A stretch of 64,000 nucleotides of DNA from Isoetes taiwanensis (GCA_021234155.1 JAJEKV010000035.1:8305891-8369890); one strand, 5' to 3'; positions 32,409-45,243 are shown, counted from the stretch's first letter. Made by a program: numbers and translations. The notes: generated by a model from the letters alone, not told the origin.

Positions 32409-33236
32409 GGTTTTTTTTATGCATGCCACATGTTGGAGTTTCTACATGTTGGCTTTTCCTACACGTTTGCTACATGATGCCTTAGTAGCTGCCTATTGGC
32501 AATGACTGAACGATAGACTGAAGTAGAGTTTTGATGGGTGTCGCCCAAGGTCTCCTGGCAGCTCAAAATTAATGTAAAGAGGCATGTCTTACTAGCATTG
32601 TTCCTAGTGTGCATGTTACTGGTTGGCTAAGTGTTAAGCTTTTCCTAACTGTGCTCTGGCTACCTTTTCTTTTAAAAGAATTGGTTTTTCCTAATGTGCT
32701 CTGGCTACCTTTTCTTTTAAAAGAATTGGTTTTTCCTAATGTGCTCTGGCTATATGTCTTTGTTTCACACAAATAAGGCATACCTTCTAGAATGGCAAAT
32801 TTCAATGGCTTGTTCACCACCTTACATAAGCAACAGGTTTCTGAATCTGACCCTAGGGTGAAGCGAATTTGCTTTAATAATATCACAGTATAGAAGTTCC
32901 TTGAATGGGACTTATTATTGAAATTCATCGATTTCAATTTAATATTGGAATTCATGGAATTTACATGTGGTAGTATTTTTCCCATATACTCTCCTTACCT
33001 TTTTCCTTGGCCGAAATTGGGCTTTCTTCTCGGTCTTTATGAATGGCGGATGCTGCTGGCCGATTAACCTAGGCAGGGATCTGATGGGTTCTGCCCAAGA
33101 GATATGATGGGTTCTGCCCAAGAGATGGGCATAAGATGTAGTAGGGCAAAGCATGGCTACGGCAAACGATGCTAGCATTCTGTCTATGGGTCTTCACAAC
33201 AGTGCTATTTCTCAGAGCTTTAGCAAAAGGGGCACA
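32409..33236 (-). mobile_element. Retroelement X, copy B (uninterrupted)
   Basis: Begins with T8 and ATGCATGCCACATG, matching copy A at 21434, and runs without a break across the site where copy A holds the Crypton-like element. It ends near 33236 where the two copies part. It includes the 138-residue minus ORF (32985-32569) with two 45-bp tandem units, nearly identical to copy A. Confidence 0.85.
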
Positions 33237-34400
33237 TCATCTGGCACAAGGGATATCATTATGAAGATTATATAGGCGCTTTTAAACTGCATCCTCAAAT
33301 CAGTATCCTTTGTCTCAAAGAGAAGAGAATCTTCCCTAACGATCTTTAGGTAATCCAAGTCGTATGAAGCCACCAAAGAATATGCATATGAGGCGCTCCT
33401 GGAGGGCATATGATGACAATAGTAAAGAGCTTCTCAGTTGTTAAGCTTATGCAACTAGTAAAAAAACTGTTGTACTCTTTTTTAGTCATCCCCTTCTCTC
33501 CTTTTACAGTCCTGCTATCCAATACAGACAGAGAAATATTATGAGGGCCTACTATTGTATCGGGTAGGAGACCTTTATAGCCAGTATAGAGGTATTGGAG
33601 TGCATGTAAGTCGCCACCAACATCTTTCAGGATGGCAACCTTTCTTCTCAGCTCAGCCATCACCTTATTTGATAGTTTTGTAGTATGCTGTTGGTTCTTT
33701 GATTTCCTGTTTTTCAGAAAGTCCTTGGCCCAAAAGACGTATTTCTTGATGTCATCAGCAGACACATCATACTTGTCTAGTAGGCCGAGTTCAGATAATG
33801 TTATATCATAGATAGCTTCTGAAGTTCTTGACCAACTACGACCTTCATAACTCGCATGTCCTTTATACGAGTGCAACAATCAATGAAGGGCATTTTGTCC
33901 TTAACTGAAGAAGCCTTCTTGTACAGAACTTCTTTGCTTATGCATTGATCTAACAGCCAAATGACTTCATCATCCTGAAGTCCCTGTACTTTTCTCATCT
34001 CGGTGGCCTTCAAATCAAATATTGAAGTATCTTAAGAAGGCACTCTTCCCATTGCATCTGATAGCTGTTTCTGAGCATAACCATCACAGAACTCGTTTCA
34101 CTTCGCTTAGACTTCGTCCTTAGCGAAGATGATCCTGTAGGCATCTGTAGGGCCTCTGGAAGATGCTTCAGACATCTCCCCAGCTTCCTCCCCACTTTTT
34201 TCTGTCTTTTTGGGCCTTGGTTTCTTATCTTGGATGATAATCTAGGCCAAGGTCTTCTCCAATGCCTTATACTCCTCAGACTTCGTGCCTCCCTGTTTTG
34301 TTTGTAGCGGTCTTCCATATTCTATCAATTGCTGGCGGGCATGACGGAGTTGTTCCACGTAAGAGCTGCACGAATAAGAAAATCATATCAGCCAAAACAC
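33237..34400 (-). pseudogene. Decayed unknown protein gene
   Basis: Minus-strand reading is protein-like over about 380 codons in two main frames. Upstream (34400-33810) one frame reads YVEQLRHARQQLIEYGRPLQ, a Lys/Glu-rich part, then VQGLQDDEVIWLLDQCIS and KMPFIDCCTRIKD, with about four stops. It then shifts into frame 33879-33346, open for 177 residues, including IYDITLSELGLLDKYDVSAD, KYVFWAKDFLKNRKSKN and VAILKDVGGDLHALQYLYTG. I do not recognise the family. No polymerase, integrase or nuclease motif is seen. It directly follows the truncated end of element X copy B and may belong to an older element or a host gene broken by insertion. Confidence 0.45.
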
Positions 34401-34489
34401 GCAGGGCATACCAAAATATACCGCTTTTTGGATCAAGCCAACAGGATAATCAAGAAAGGTTAAACCCGCAGCATGAATACACGTTCAGT

Positions 34490-34675
34490 GCAAATTGGCA
34501 ATATACTACGTGACCAAAACGCTTCTGGCGTGTATTTAGCTGGCAATTCGCGCATGAGTACATGCCAAAAACGATTTGGGCACGCAGAAGTTTGCCAAGA
34601 GGCGCAAATTGGCAATCTATTGCGTGCCCAATTTGCTTCTGGCGTGTATTCATGCTAACAATTCGCACCAGGTGC
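34490..34675. repeat. Imperfect ~65-bp direct repeat, 114 bp apart
   Basis: Two copies begin GCAAATTGGCAAT (34490 and 34604) and continue through CTTCTGGCGTGTATT to CAATTCGC. Part of the intervening sequence resembles the same motif. Confidence 0.7.
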
Positions 34676-34822
34676 GAACTGACAGCATCAATATACGTCT
34701 GACCTAGTCTACTGTTGTTATTTCTACTTGATATATCTGAGGAAGGTTTGACCATTGACACCTTTTGTCATCTAATGAGTGAGATATTCATGCCCTCTAT
34801 CTTCGAGAAAAGATAGAGCCCA

Positions 34823-35839
34823 TATATGACAGTTCAGTTGATGCCACATGCCCTCTTGGGTGTGGTCAGGTAGAAAATTCTAACCAATTTTGGGTCTGGA
34901 CTTCACAGCTCAATCAAGGTTGCCCAGGGAGTTTGATAGACTTTCTAAAGCACAATAATAGATTGATCCAAACGACCAAGAATTTATGTTTATGGATTAT
35001 TTGGAAACATAGAAATGAGGTTGCCATAAATGGAAAAAATCCTAATATGACCTCCCTTAAAAATGCTCTTTTGGACATTCTGGCAGTTACTGCCATGGCT
35101 CATAAGCTATTAAAAGGGAAGAAGTATGACAGAGGCTGGGATAGGGTTGGAAAATTCAATGGCCCTTTCCAATTTTTTAATATTGTTCTAACTGATTTTG
35201 ATGGTGTTCTTCACAGCTCATCAGAGGAGGCTACTCAGGTCGGGAGCACCAGCTAAACTTCTTGATGATGATGATGATGAGGACTCCAGGATGCCAATAA
35301 GTGGCGGGCGATAATCTGATTTTGTTGAAGCAAGAGATGGTCCATCGAAAGCAATAAGAAAAGCTCTTTGAACCCGGCATGAGGTATGGAGACATAACGG
35401 GCTAAGACAGATCTTTCTCAACCTTTTTCATAAATGGCAACAGAGAAGGGAAGCCCATGTTATGCTTGTGATAGACTTCACCAATTTCAGTGCTTTCGAG
35501 GCTGGATAAGTGCTAGAATCTTTGGAAACTCCAAGGTCGAAGATCTTACAATTCAGGATCTGGTGGATGTGTCTTAGGACGCTAACTACCATGGTTTCTC
35601 TGACAGCCTATTGTTTTTACTTGGCTGCTATTTTTGGTCTGGATCTAAACATGAACATTATAAGATCCACTATTCTAGATGCTCTTATTTATATGCATAT
35701 CTGTACTTATGCGGGCCGATTATACCAGGAGACTCACGTGGTGCGTTTGCAACCCCATTTTTGTATTATGTTTTTTTCATAAATGAAATATAAAAAACCC
35801 CTTGCCCTAAAAAAAAAAAAAAAAAAGAGAGAGAGAGAG
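34823..35839 (+). mobile_element. 5'-truncated LINE with C-terminal zinc-knuckle coding region
   Basis: Flanked by the 12-bp direct repeat AGATAGAGCCCA (34811-34822 and 35840-35851). It ends in about 20 A followed by (GA)n at 35808-35839. The frame reads CPLGCGQVENSN and continues through LWIIWKHRNEVAINGKNPNM to a stop at 35256, the C-terminal end of a plant LINE ORF2. The CPLGCGQ knuckle equals that of the LINE at 38594-40200, so they are one family. Truncated just upstream of the zinc knuckle; not autonomous. Confidence 0.9.
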
Positions 35840-35851
35840 AGATAGAGCCCA

Positions 35852-38160
35852 ACCATTTCTCTCCTCCTCCTTCCTTGATGTTGTCAGTCCTAACCTGGTA
35901 GATGTGTACGTTAATTAGGGCTTATGGTGCATTGCATATTAGAGATGTACTTAGATGCTCAATTTTATATCTCTTTGTGTATGTGTGTGTATGTGTGCGC
36001 ATGTCCGCGTGCACGGGAGATCCAAGTCCATGACAAAAAGATGTGGATAATGACTAGTGGACAACATGTAAAAGAAGAAGAACAAAAACAAGATGTTGAC
36101 GCATCACAAGGTTACCCTTTGGAAAAATGCTGTTCATATTTTTTTCATAATATTTTTTCATATGGGGTATTTTGAAGCTAATACGAATGTAAACAGATGA
36201 CAAAAATTGAATGGATGTAATTGACAAAAGGAGGCAAGTACCATATAAAAAATGGGAATACATGTCTATGGAAAAGAATTTGGTTTTTCGGCTATGCTCT
36301 CCAATTAGTTGCTCCTGGGACAAGGAAATGTAATATGATCTGCACAAGAGTATTTGACTTCAGTGATACTTCTTAATTCCTAAGTACATTATTTTCTAGA
36401 TAGGTTGTGATTAAATACAAGTAGTGACTTGGTGAAATCACCATTGATATACCTCAGCGAAGGCATTAACTATTGCTTCACTCATAAAAGCATAAAAACA
36501 ACAAAAAGGATGCATATGTAACATAAAAAACATCTATATGTGGTTAAATCAGCTCCTGTTGTGAAATAACTCTACGAACTTGAGGCATTCTTGATGTCAT
36601 TTTCAATGAATGATTGCTTTATGGCTAAATCATGCTTTATGGCTATCCTGACCATTGATCAGGGTAATAACCTGGGATATGCTGGGAATCAAGCAATCTA
36701 GGCCATCCCCTTTGGATCCATAATTTCAAAATATTAAACGTCTGAAATAACCTAGATTTCCTAGGAAAAATGACACATATTGCATGGTTGGCCCTAAATT
36801 TTTGTTTGCATCAATTTTTTTACATAATATTGTACAAATACATGTTGAAAGTCAATATCGTGTTTGTTAGGAAGCAGGATTATAGTACCAAAATTTCGAT
36901 ACCCTATAAACCCACCAGAGTACACAGAACAAGTCAATACCTCCCACGAGGCTATATATATGAAAGCCGCGTATACAAATAATAAGATGCAATGACAACT
37001 ACAAGATAACTATATGCACACGTAGCCCTGCCAACTATCCAATAGTCGGCACATGACCACGTGTTAGTAACATGCATAGATCATATCCAGTATAGTAACC
37101 ATCAAGCAATGACTGTCTGATTGCAAGAACACACATATGGAATCCACCATAGCATCTGCCAGCAAATGCATCCTGCCATATCTAGACAGTACATTATCTA
37201 GAACCCCTATGCCGGTGGATCCATTGCAAAAAGGAGAAACTACAAGCATGCTAAGAACCACTAAGTAACTAGTCTATTAGTACATGCCTATTACCGTCCC
37301 ATACCAGTGGCATGCACAACCTCACCATCATTTGTGGTCTCATGAGGAGATGACACCTTCATCCATTTGCTTGTATACAATTCCTTGCCATAAATATTCA
37401 AGGCACTCAGTCTAGTATCACCAAGATACTGTAGCAGTGGAGCATAACCCTACGATGGATATCCTAGTTCACTACTATCAGGAAATATATGGTATTGTCC
37501 GATACCAATACCATTAAACTATCTCACCAGCACTCACAAGAATCCGATAGAACAAGCATTTGCTTATTCCCACAGATGAAAAAGAATCTTTCCTGCATTG
37601 GAATCATAGACAGCAATGGACAATGGGCTATCTAAATACAATAAATATACCATTGTAACAACGATACTCACATAAAATTGCAAACCTAGAAGTATTATGA
37701 ATGGTCTTTCTAATGGGATGATAAATAAAAGAGTGCTAAATTAAGATTTTACTTTTCATGTTGTCATAGATGCATCTCCATGGAAGTCACATGGAAGATA
37801 AATGTTAGATAAACATACTTTGCTACATGAGACCTCAATAGCTACTTCAGAATTGGACATGACTCTTATTCTTCTACAACGAACATGGTAGACGATGAAT
37901 AGAGAAGATAAAATTTACCTATAAAAAGCAAGCCTTTGCTTGATAACATTAAAGAAATGCCTGTATTTGGCTCGCAACCTATGGCCTGTGATTCCAAAAA
38001 GATATTGGGCTTTATAGTCTCTTGTCATACATAGACCAAATCCATGCACGACTTCAGGCGTTTGATGAAACTCACTCCATGGAATCACAAAGGAAAAGGT
38101 AGCAACAAAATAGAGTAGCTCTAAAATGGATGGAATGTGGAATCAAATATACATATTCTA
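35852..38160. other. No gene seen
   Basis: AT-rich DNA with a (GT)n-like stretch near 35975-36000. No ORF with recognisable content; the few short ones show no supporting motif. Confidence 0.5.
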
Positions 38161-38164
38161 AACG

Positions 38165-38590
38165 AGGTGCACCCTGGACTACCACAGTCGTCGGATTCGT
38201 CGATCCTACGACCCCAGATTGTATGTTGGGGCCTGTGAGCACCTCTCGTTTCGTTTATAGTCATTTATGATTGGAGGCACCTATGATTTTGCAATATGAA
38301 ATACGATTTCGCCTAAGGTTTTGAGGGAATATCGAACCTCTATACGGCTTTGCCTAAGATTTTAGAATATGAAATAGGAGGGTTTGAAACTCTACCAAAA
38401 TAACTCAATGTCCTAATAAGACTACTTTAACCAATATACACGGTGAGCTAATGTGATTATTTTTTTTATCTTGAATCTATGTTTTTTTTATAGCAACCCA
38501 TTCAATTGTTTTAGGGATATATAATCTATGGTTTCAGGAATTGTTATTTTTTACATCCATATCGAATCCCCCTGGAACCCCCTGTTATTT
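38165..38590. repeat. ~430-bp repeat, copy 1
   Basis: Begins GGTGCACCCTGGACTACCAC and runs through TGTTGGGGCCTGTGAGCACC to TGGAACCCCCTG. Same as 40203-40646 and 40647-41041 with small differences. No coding or RNA-gene feature recognised. Confidence 0.9.
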
Positions 38591-38593
38591 GTT

Positions 38594-40200
38594 TTTAGAG
38601 GTAAGTATGTATATTATATTAATAAAAAGTAAAAACATCTAGATGAACCTTATGTCCTGATATCATCCGTGAGCATAAAGGAACCCGCCTAGTCCTAAGG
38701 GGAATTAGGGGGTTAACTGTCAATGTTTAAGTCCGGCCCATGGCGACCTCCTCCGTGCTCCAAGAGCAATGGAAAAACATGTTGAAACCTTGTATACTAC
38801 CAATCTTATCTAGCTCTTTATCATAGTTTCTGCCATATTTCCTATGGTGCCCCAACCCCATCATCGCAACCTCCATATTGAAGTATTTGCGTATTCGGGT
38901 GGTAGAGAGAGCCTCCTTTCCAATTGCAACATCACACCTGTGTTTCTAGACTGCCCATAGAGCTATGTTGATGACCAAGGCACTGGTCTATGACCTAGCT
39001 GAAACCAATAAGATATGTGGCCATTTCCATTCATCAGGGGTTAAGTGAAGTATGGGTGAAGCCCAGTGCCAAAAGTCTATCACCATAGGACAGAAGAGCA
39101 TGTGCTCCACTGATTCACATTGCCCACATCCTAGTGGGCAGAGATCTGATTCCACTATTTTCCTCCTCCTCAACAGGGACATGGTGCTGATTGCATCCTT
39201 GAGAGCTAACCACCGAAATAGCTGGATCTTCTTGGAGCACCAGCATTGCCAGGAACCCACCAAGAGTAGCAGGAACACCTCATCTGTAACATACATGCTG
39301 GCCAAAACCTTGAAGGGGGAGAGGTTTCTTTTTAGCCTGTAAATCCCACTTACCGAGTATCCCTCTTTCCCCTCAATCCCCCAGAGACCTCCCCAAGGCC
39401 TACAATCCCTGACCAATCATGCACATTAGCCAAAATGCATCTAAAAATACTCTTGTCCAACACACTGGCGTTGTCTCCACCTCGAATATATGCGGGGGTG
39501 GACCAGAGCCAGGGGTAGCCCAAGCTTTTCCCATATTGTTGTGTTCCAGAAGATGCTAAGGCCCCCCACTTCCTCCAGGGGCGGCTTAAGGTGGAAAACC
39601 TCTATAACCTCTTGCCACACACTGAATAGACCTCGCATAATAGGAGATACACCACGTGGCATAGAGAATAAGTAAAAGAAGGAGCTTACCTCCTCCAATC
39701 TGACGGCCTGCATAAGGGTGCGCATTTGCCTAGCCAGAATCGAACAAAGTGAAGCGCATGTGATTGTTCCCCCATAAGAGATCTCCAAATTATTCTTGCT
39801 GCCAGGACCTGAGCTTGCAACAGTAGGTCCTTGCAGCCTAATCCCCCATCTCTTATGTCCCTGCATACTTCAAACCATGCAAGTTCAGAGGGACCATTCC
39901 ATATGAACATCCTGATCATCCTCTAGAACTTCTCGTAGACTGCCTTAGGGCCCATGAGGACTGAGGAGTAGAACACATGTGAGGATCCAAGCACAGCATT
40001 GGCTACCGTCGCTCTACCCACCGTAGAGAGGCTTCTTAATGACCAGAGATTTATTTTCCTCCGAACCTTCTCCAGATTGGGGGTCCACAACCCACAAGTG
40101 GAGGCTTGAAGAGAGAGGGGAATGCCTATAAGCTTTATTGTATCTTGTTGTCTTAGGATTTGAAGCCCAAGGGCCAAAACAGTACTTGACTGTAGTCGTC
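38594..40200 (-). mobile_element. 5'-truncated LINE, ORF2 C-terminal third, decayed
   Basis: Minus-strand pieces in order: 40210-39923 (IKLIGIPLSLQ, then VRRKINLWSLRSLSTVGRAT, the 'LS.AGR' segment after the polymerase), 39919-39686 (FIWNGPSELAWFEVC, RDGGLGCKDL), 39866-39441, and 39416-38988 (QLFRWLALKDAISTMSLLRR, CPLGCGQCESVEHMLFCP: the zf-RVT knuckle). Frameshifts separate them. It sits between copies 1 and 2 of the ~430-bp repeat, and about 16 bp of the repeat junction are missing. No clear target duplication, and the poly(A) is short. Confidence 0.85.
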
Positions 40201-40202
40201 GG

Positions 40203-40646
40203 AGATGCACCCTGGACTACCATAGTCGTCGGATTCGTCGATCCTACGACCCAGATCGTATGTTGGGGCCTGTGAGCACCTCTTGTTTCGCTTATAGTCA
40301 TATATAATTGGATGCGCCTATGATTTTGAAATATGAAATACGATTTCGCCAAGGTTTTGAGGGAATATCGAACCTCTATACAGCTTTGCCTAAGATTTAG
40401 AATATGAAATACGGGGGCTCGAAACTCTACCAAAATAACTCAATGTCCTAATAAGACTAATTTAACCAATATACACGACGAGCTAATGTGATTATTTTTC
40501 ATCTTGAATCTATGTTTTTTTTCTATAACAACCCATTCAATTGTTTTAGGGATATATGATCTATGGTTTCAAGAATTGTTATTTTTTACATCCATATCAA
40601 ATCCCTCTGGAACCCCCTGCTATTTTGCTACATATTCTGAACGAGA
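40203..40646. repeat. ~440-bp repeat, copy 2
   Basis: Directly abuts the LINE on its left and copy 3 on its right. Same sequence family as copy 1. Confidence 0.9.
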
Positions 40647-41041
40647 TGCACCCTGGACTACCACAGTCGTCGTATTCGTCGATCCTACGACCCAAATCGT
40701 ATGTTGGGGCCTATGAGCACCTCTCGTTTCGCTTATAGTCATTTATGATTGGAGGCGCCTATGATTTTGAAATATGAAATACGATTTTGCCTAAGGTTTT
40801 GAGGGAATATCGAACCTCTATACGGCTTTGCCTAAGATATTAGAATATGAAATACGGGGGCTCGAAACTCTACCAAAATAACTCAATGTCCTAATAAGAC
40901 TACTTTAACCAATATACATGGTGAGCGAATGTGATTATTTTTTATCTTGAATCTATGTTTTTTTTTATAACAACTCGTTCAATTGTTTTAGGGATAATGA
41001 TCTATGGTTTCATGAATTGTTATTTTTTACATCCATATCAA
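40647..41041. repeat. ~440-bp repeat, copy 3
   Basis: In tandem with copy 2. It ends near TCCATATCAAACTG, slightly shorter than the other copies. Confidence 0.9.
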
Positions 41042-41056
41042 ACTGTTATTTTGCTA

Positions 41057-42693
41057 CCTGTTCTTACCTTCATCGCACTTTCACTACCAATAGACATGAT
41101 GTGTTTCTAGAGGGGGGAAAAATGCCATGGGAGCGTCAAGCTAAGATCAACAACCAATCAATGCTTTTAACTTTAACTTGACCATATCTAGAAAGAAGCA
41201 AGAAGCACCAGTTCCAATATCAACATAGAAGTATCGTCCAAAAGAGATGCATGAAGAAACTACAATGGAAAGCTTCAAATTCAGGTAAGTGGCAATTGCA
41301 AATACTATTAAAATGACGTACCTTACATCTTCCATCTCACTCAGACTTGAATTCTCCTGGGGAGCCTCACTTATTCTTGGTGTGTAGTCATCATTCTTAG
41401 TGTGTAGCCATTGTTCTGTAGTTAGAAGAAAAAGTAAAAGGAGGATGGAGCAACTATATAAACTAAACTACAAAGCAATTTATATAGAATAAACTCTGTG
41501 AAAGAAAGTTGCGAAAATGGGAAGACCGAACATGCTATTACCTAGTTGAACTTGAATACTTCATGTCTAAAGGAAGAAATGATGCCCAGTGTATCAAGCA
41601 GGACTTTCACACTTCATTAGGTTGAGCCAAGAAAGCTTTATGTGTTTCAGGCCCTTCGTGCTACTCTTGGACAACTGACTGTATATGCAAATACCTATGG
41701 TAGATGGCAAAGGCTGGCAAATCAGCCACCTCTTATGCAACCAAACAGATTCAGATTTAGCATTAATGTGGGCCTCAAGAGAATCCGGCCTCTGAGCTAT
41801 GTTATTCCCTCCCCTAGAAAATGAACATAAAATCGCTATAGTCTCCTTCGTTCAAAACCCTATAAAAACCCTGTAAAACACATATTAGAGGAGTGCAAGG
41901 TTAAGAAATCATATACGAAGAAAAAGAAGAACGAAGAACGTGAAGAACAGGCTTACTTCTATAGTACAACGACCCAAGAGGCTACTGCAATAACCATCAA
42001 TTTTGACAGATTGTTGGCCTTTCATCCTCTTTGCATATCCTTCCTGCACAAAAAAGGCCACATGCAAAACAGGGCTTCTTCCATAGTAAGAGATCATAGG
42101 CAAGCCCTTTCTCGATCCACAAATATTTTTGATCCACAAATTTTACTACGCCATTAGGATTTAGAGAAGAAATGAGTTATTATGCAGCTCGAAATGCGAA
42201 AGTTAAGATAGTATGATTCCAAGGCTTCTATAGTTTAAGCACAGTCTCCTCTCCAAGAAGAGAAAAGAAGAGAGTCACTCTCTGCCAATACTCATTAAAG
42301 AGGACTGAACGAACTTGATCAGAGAGTAGTTCCAAAGGATTCGTGCCACGACAATCCTCTGATGCGCTGCTGGTGCAAGGCGCAGGAGGAGGGGCAATTA
42401 GTTATTACACCCTGGGCACATTAAAAAATAAACACCCCATGTACATTCATTCAAGGCTCAAATAAAGCAAAATTGCAAGGATGTTGCACTCCGGTTTGCA
42501 TTCAGGTCTAGCAAAATCTAAAAACAATGCAATAACTGCACTTGGTTAAAGACCAAGAAGGCAAAGACAAAGAAGACAAAAGGACCTGAGATAAAGAAAT
42601 TACTTGAGGTAGCTCTACAAGCTAGGTACTAGGCCAGAATTGTATGCTAGAACCATATCTATGCATTCCGGAAATCATCTCATAGTATCGAGC
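41057..42693. other. No gene seen
   Basis: Moderately AT-rich DNA with a few unsupported short ORFs. Nothing recognisable upstream of the LTR element. Confidence 0.45.
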
Positions 42694-42698
42694 CTGCC

Positions 42699-43826
42699 TG
42701 TTGACCGGGTTTTTTGCACCCGGTCAACATGAAAAAAGAGAAAAGAAATAACCATTGGAAGGGGGGGTCGATTATAAAGCCCAAATATTGTAAAGGTCTA
42801 AGGCACCAAAAAATAAAAAAGGGCCTAGATCTAGTTATTTAAATTTAAGGGCTTCTAAGATTTTTTAATGGTTGAAGAGGGGTACATTATCTAAGGCTAA
42901 GATGAAGAGGCAAGATCAAAGGTGGAGATTAAAAAAGGCAAAAATTAAAGGTTGAGATAAAGAGGCAAGATCAAGGGTGGAGATGAAGGGGTCAAAATTA
43001 AAGGTTGAGATGAAGAGGCAAGGTCAAAGGTGGAGATTAAGAGGCAAAAATGAAAGGTTAAGATGAAAAGTAATGTTTATAAAAGATTCTTGAGAGCACG
43101 AGCTCCTCCTCTTGCCTTGCTCCAAGTTCTTGGGGATGGTGGCAGCTCCTCCTCGAACTGGATCAATGGCCCCTCCATGGTTCAGAGACATGGAGGGACC
43201 CTCTTGTATTTGAAGTTCTATGCTTATATAAAATTTCTTTTGTGAACACCTTAGACAGGTATGGGATTGGTTGTTTTCCCTTTTTCAGGTTTCACTAACA
43301 AGTCAACAACTGCTTTTGGCAATTTACCCAAGTACCTGGACAGAGTTACAAGGCCAGGCTTTTCATCTAGCAGCAGGATGGTTGCTTTGGACTATCTGGA
43401 AAAGACGAAGATTGGTAATCTTCAAAGGTCTGGATGTGGCAGATAATCGTGTTCTCCAAGAAGCTCAAGGTTACATGGTAAAGTCATTATCATTGTTCTT
43501 CACTTGCCCCCTTAAGAGGCGATTGATTTTGAGGTATTTGGATGTGCACTCTTATGCTTAGGCGGGTTGCTTCACTTTCGGTGGGTCTCTGCTTATCCGG
43601 CTGAGATTTTATTCTGTCTCTGCATTTATACTTGTATTTGACTCTTTGATTGAATAAAGTCGGCGTCCTTCAACCAAAAAAAAAAAAAAAAAAAAAAATC
43701 TTTTGGGCCCAAAGTTATTCTTCAAGTTTTTCTTCAAATCCCTCGATTTTATATTGCGGCACTCAATGTGATCCGATTTACGCCTTTGAGGCCACTGTTG
43801 GGGATTGTGGGAAAAATCCGCCAACA
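42699..43826 (+). repeat. 5' LTR, interrupted by a LINE tail
   Basis: Matches 45466-46129 once 43243-43698 and one 7-bp target copy are removed. It contains three imperfect ~60-bp units (GATGAAGAGGCAAGATCAA type) between about 42899 and 43065, and a TATA-like CTTATATAAAA near 43222. Confidence 0.93.
43243..43698 (+). mobile_element. LINE 3' tail inserted in the 5' LTR
   Basis: Bounded by the 7-bp repeat TCTTTTG (43236-43242 and 43699-43705), with about 23 A at the right end. The sequence is the reverse complement of the 3' part of the LINE at 26334-30041 and still encodes the GLVVFPF-GFTNKSTTAFGN segment. The intact 3' LTR gives the empty site. Confidence 0.95.
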
Positions 43827-43829
43827 GAA

Positions 43830-43848
43830 TGGAGGTCCTACCGAGATT
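43830..43848 (+). promoter_or_regulatory. Primer-binding site, tRNA-Gln-like
   Basis: TGGAGGTCCTACCGAGATT starts three bases after the LTR. Its complement ends in CCA and divides into a 7-nt acceptor strand, discriminator T and T-stem strand CTCGG. From memory it differs at about two positions from the 3' end of plant tRNA-Gln. Confidence 0.7.
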
Positions 43849-45243
43849 GTATTTTTCCCCAGGATCATTCTGGTGCTGTTGTGGCAAGATTATGATGCGA
43901 GCATTCTACTGTTTTCTGACCTATTCTTATGAACAGTGTTTTTTCCTACGCTTTCTTTCAGATGTGCTCAGATGTGGTTCTGTGCTTGTGCTCTCTTTCT
44001 GCTGTGGCAGGTCATACTGCCATATTTCTTGGAGCCCTTCATCCATAAACTATCTCTGTTCTCGCTCTATGCTGAACAGCAGGATGAAGCAGACATTTGA
44101 GATGTTTTAGCTTGATGCCGAACCTGCAAAGAAAGGAAGAAGGATGAGGAACTCTGCTGCCTGATCTGCCTTCAATTATTTTACCCTACCTGCATCAAAA
44201 CCGGTCGCCTCAAATTTCCTTCTATCCCGTCGATCTGCAGAACTATAGCCACCTGCAAGCAAGAAAATAATGATCTGCTGTTATTGTCTGCTCCGTACCA
44301 TCGTCGGAAGGAGGAAGAAGACCTACTCTCAGTTGCCACTGCCGCTTTATCTTTGGTTTAAAGTCGCTGCAATCGCCGGAATGATAGCCGATCTGATCTG
44401 CCCTAAGCTGCCATGCCTGCTGCCGAATCCAACCATCGCCATGTAGCCTCTGTCTCTGCCATTGCCATCTGCAAGAAAAGAAGGAAAAGGAAATCCATCT
44501 GTCAAGCTGCTGCCGGACCTGTAAAGAAAAGAAATCAAAGGATGAAGGTAAGAAAAAGAGAAGCTCCATTCTGTCTGCCGCCTTACCTGCCTCAGCCGCC
44601 CGCCATAGCCGCCTATCACGATTTTTTAATCCTTGCAAGTTTTTTATTTTTCTCCTTTCATTTCTTTTTCTAACCTTTGCTTTTTTTAACCTTTGCTTTT
44701 CATGTTGTTTTCCTTTCATCTCATGTTCTAACCTTGCTTTCCATGTTTTTTTATTTTTCTGCCTTTCATCACATATTTCTAACCTTTGCTTTCCATGTTT
44801 TTATCCGTTCATTCATTTTCTACATTTGCTTCCAAATTCCAATATTTTCTCACTCTTTCATTCTAGTTTTTAACCATTGCTTTCATTTGCTAGTATTTTC
44901 TCACCCTTGCAACAATGTTTCTTTACCATTTTCTCCTTGTCTAAAAATTATGGTCCATCCTTATTGCCTCAAACATCATTGTTTTTGCCCTTATTGTTAC
45001 ACCATTGCCACAATTTTTTGTTTGGGCGCTGCCCTCCTTTCTTATACCATTTTTTTCAAAAAATATAGCCATCTTGCCCCAAGCATTACATGTGTCTTTC
45101 CCTAAAGCCCGAAATTACCATTGATTTTCTATTATCATGGCACTCATTATTATCAAGTTCGAAAGTCTCGGATATCAAAACCTCGGTTATTATCACCAAA
45201 TTATTATCATCATTTTATCATATCAAAACTTCAATTATTATGG

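Noticed and set aside
40014-40433. 139-codon minus ORF
   Set aside because: It spans the join between the LINE and the ~440-bp repeat, so it is chimeric by chance.
44243-44719. 158-codon minus ORF in the LTR element as a gag gene
   Set aside because: Low-complexity Arg/Gln/Lys sequence, opposite in orientation to the element, with no gag or zinc-knuckle motif.
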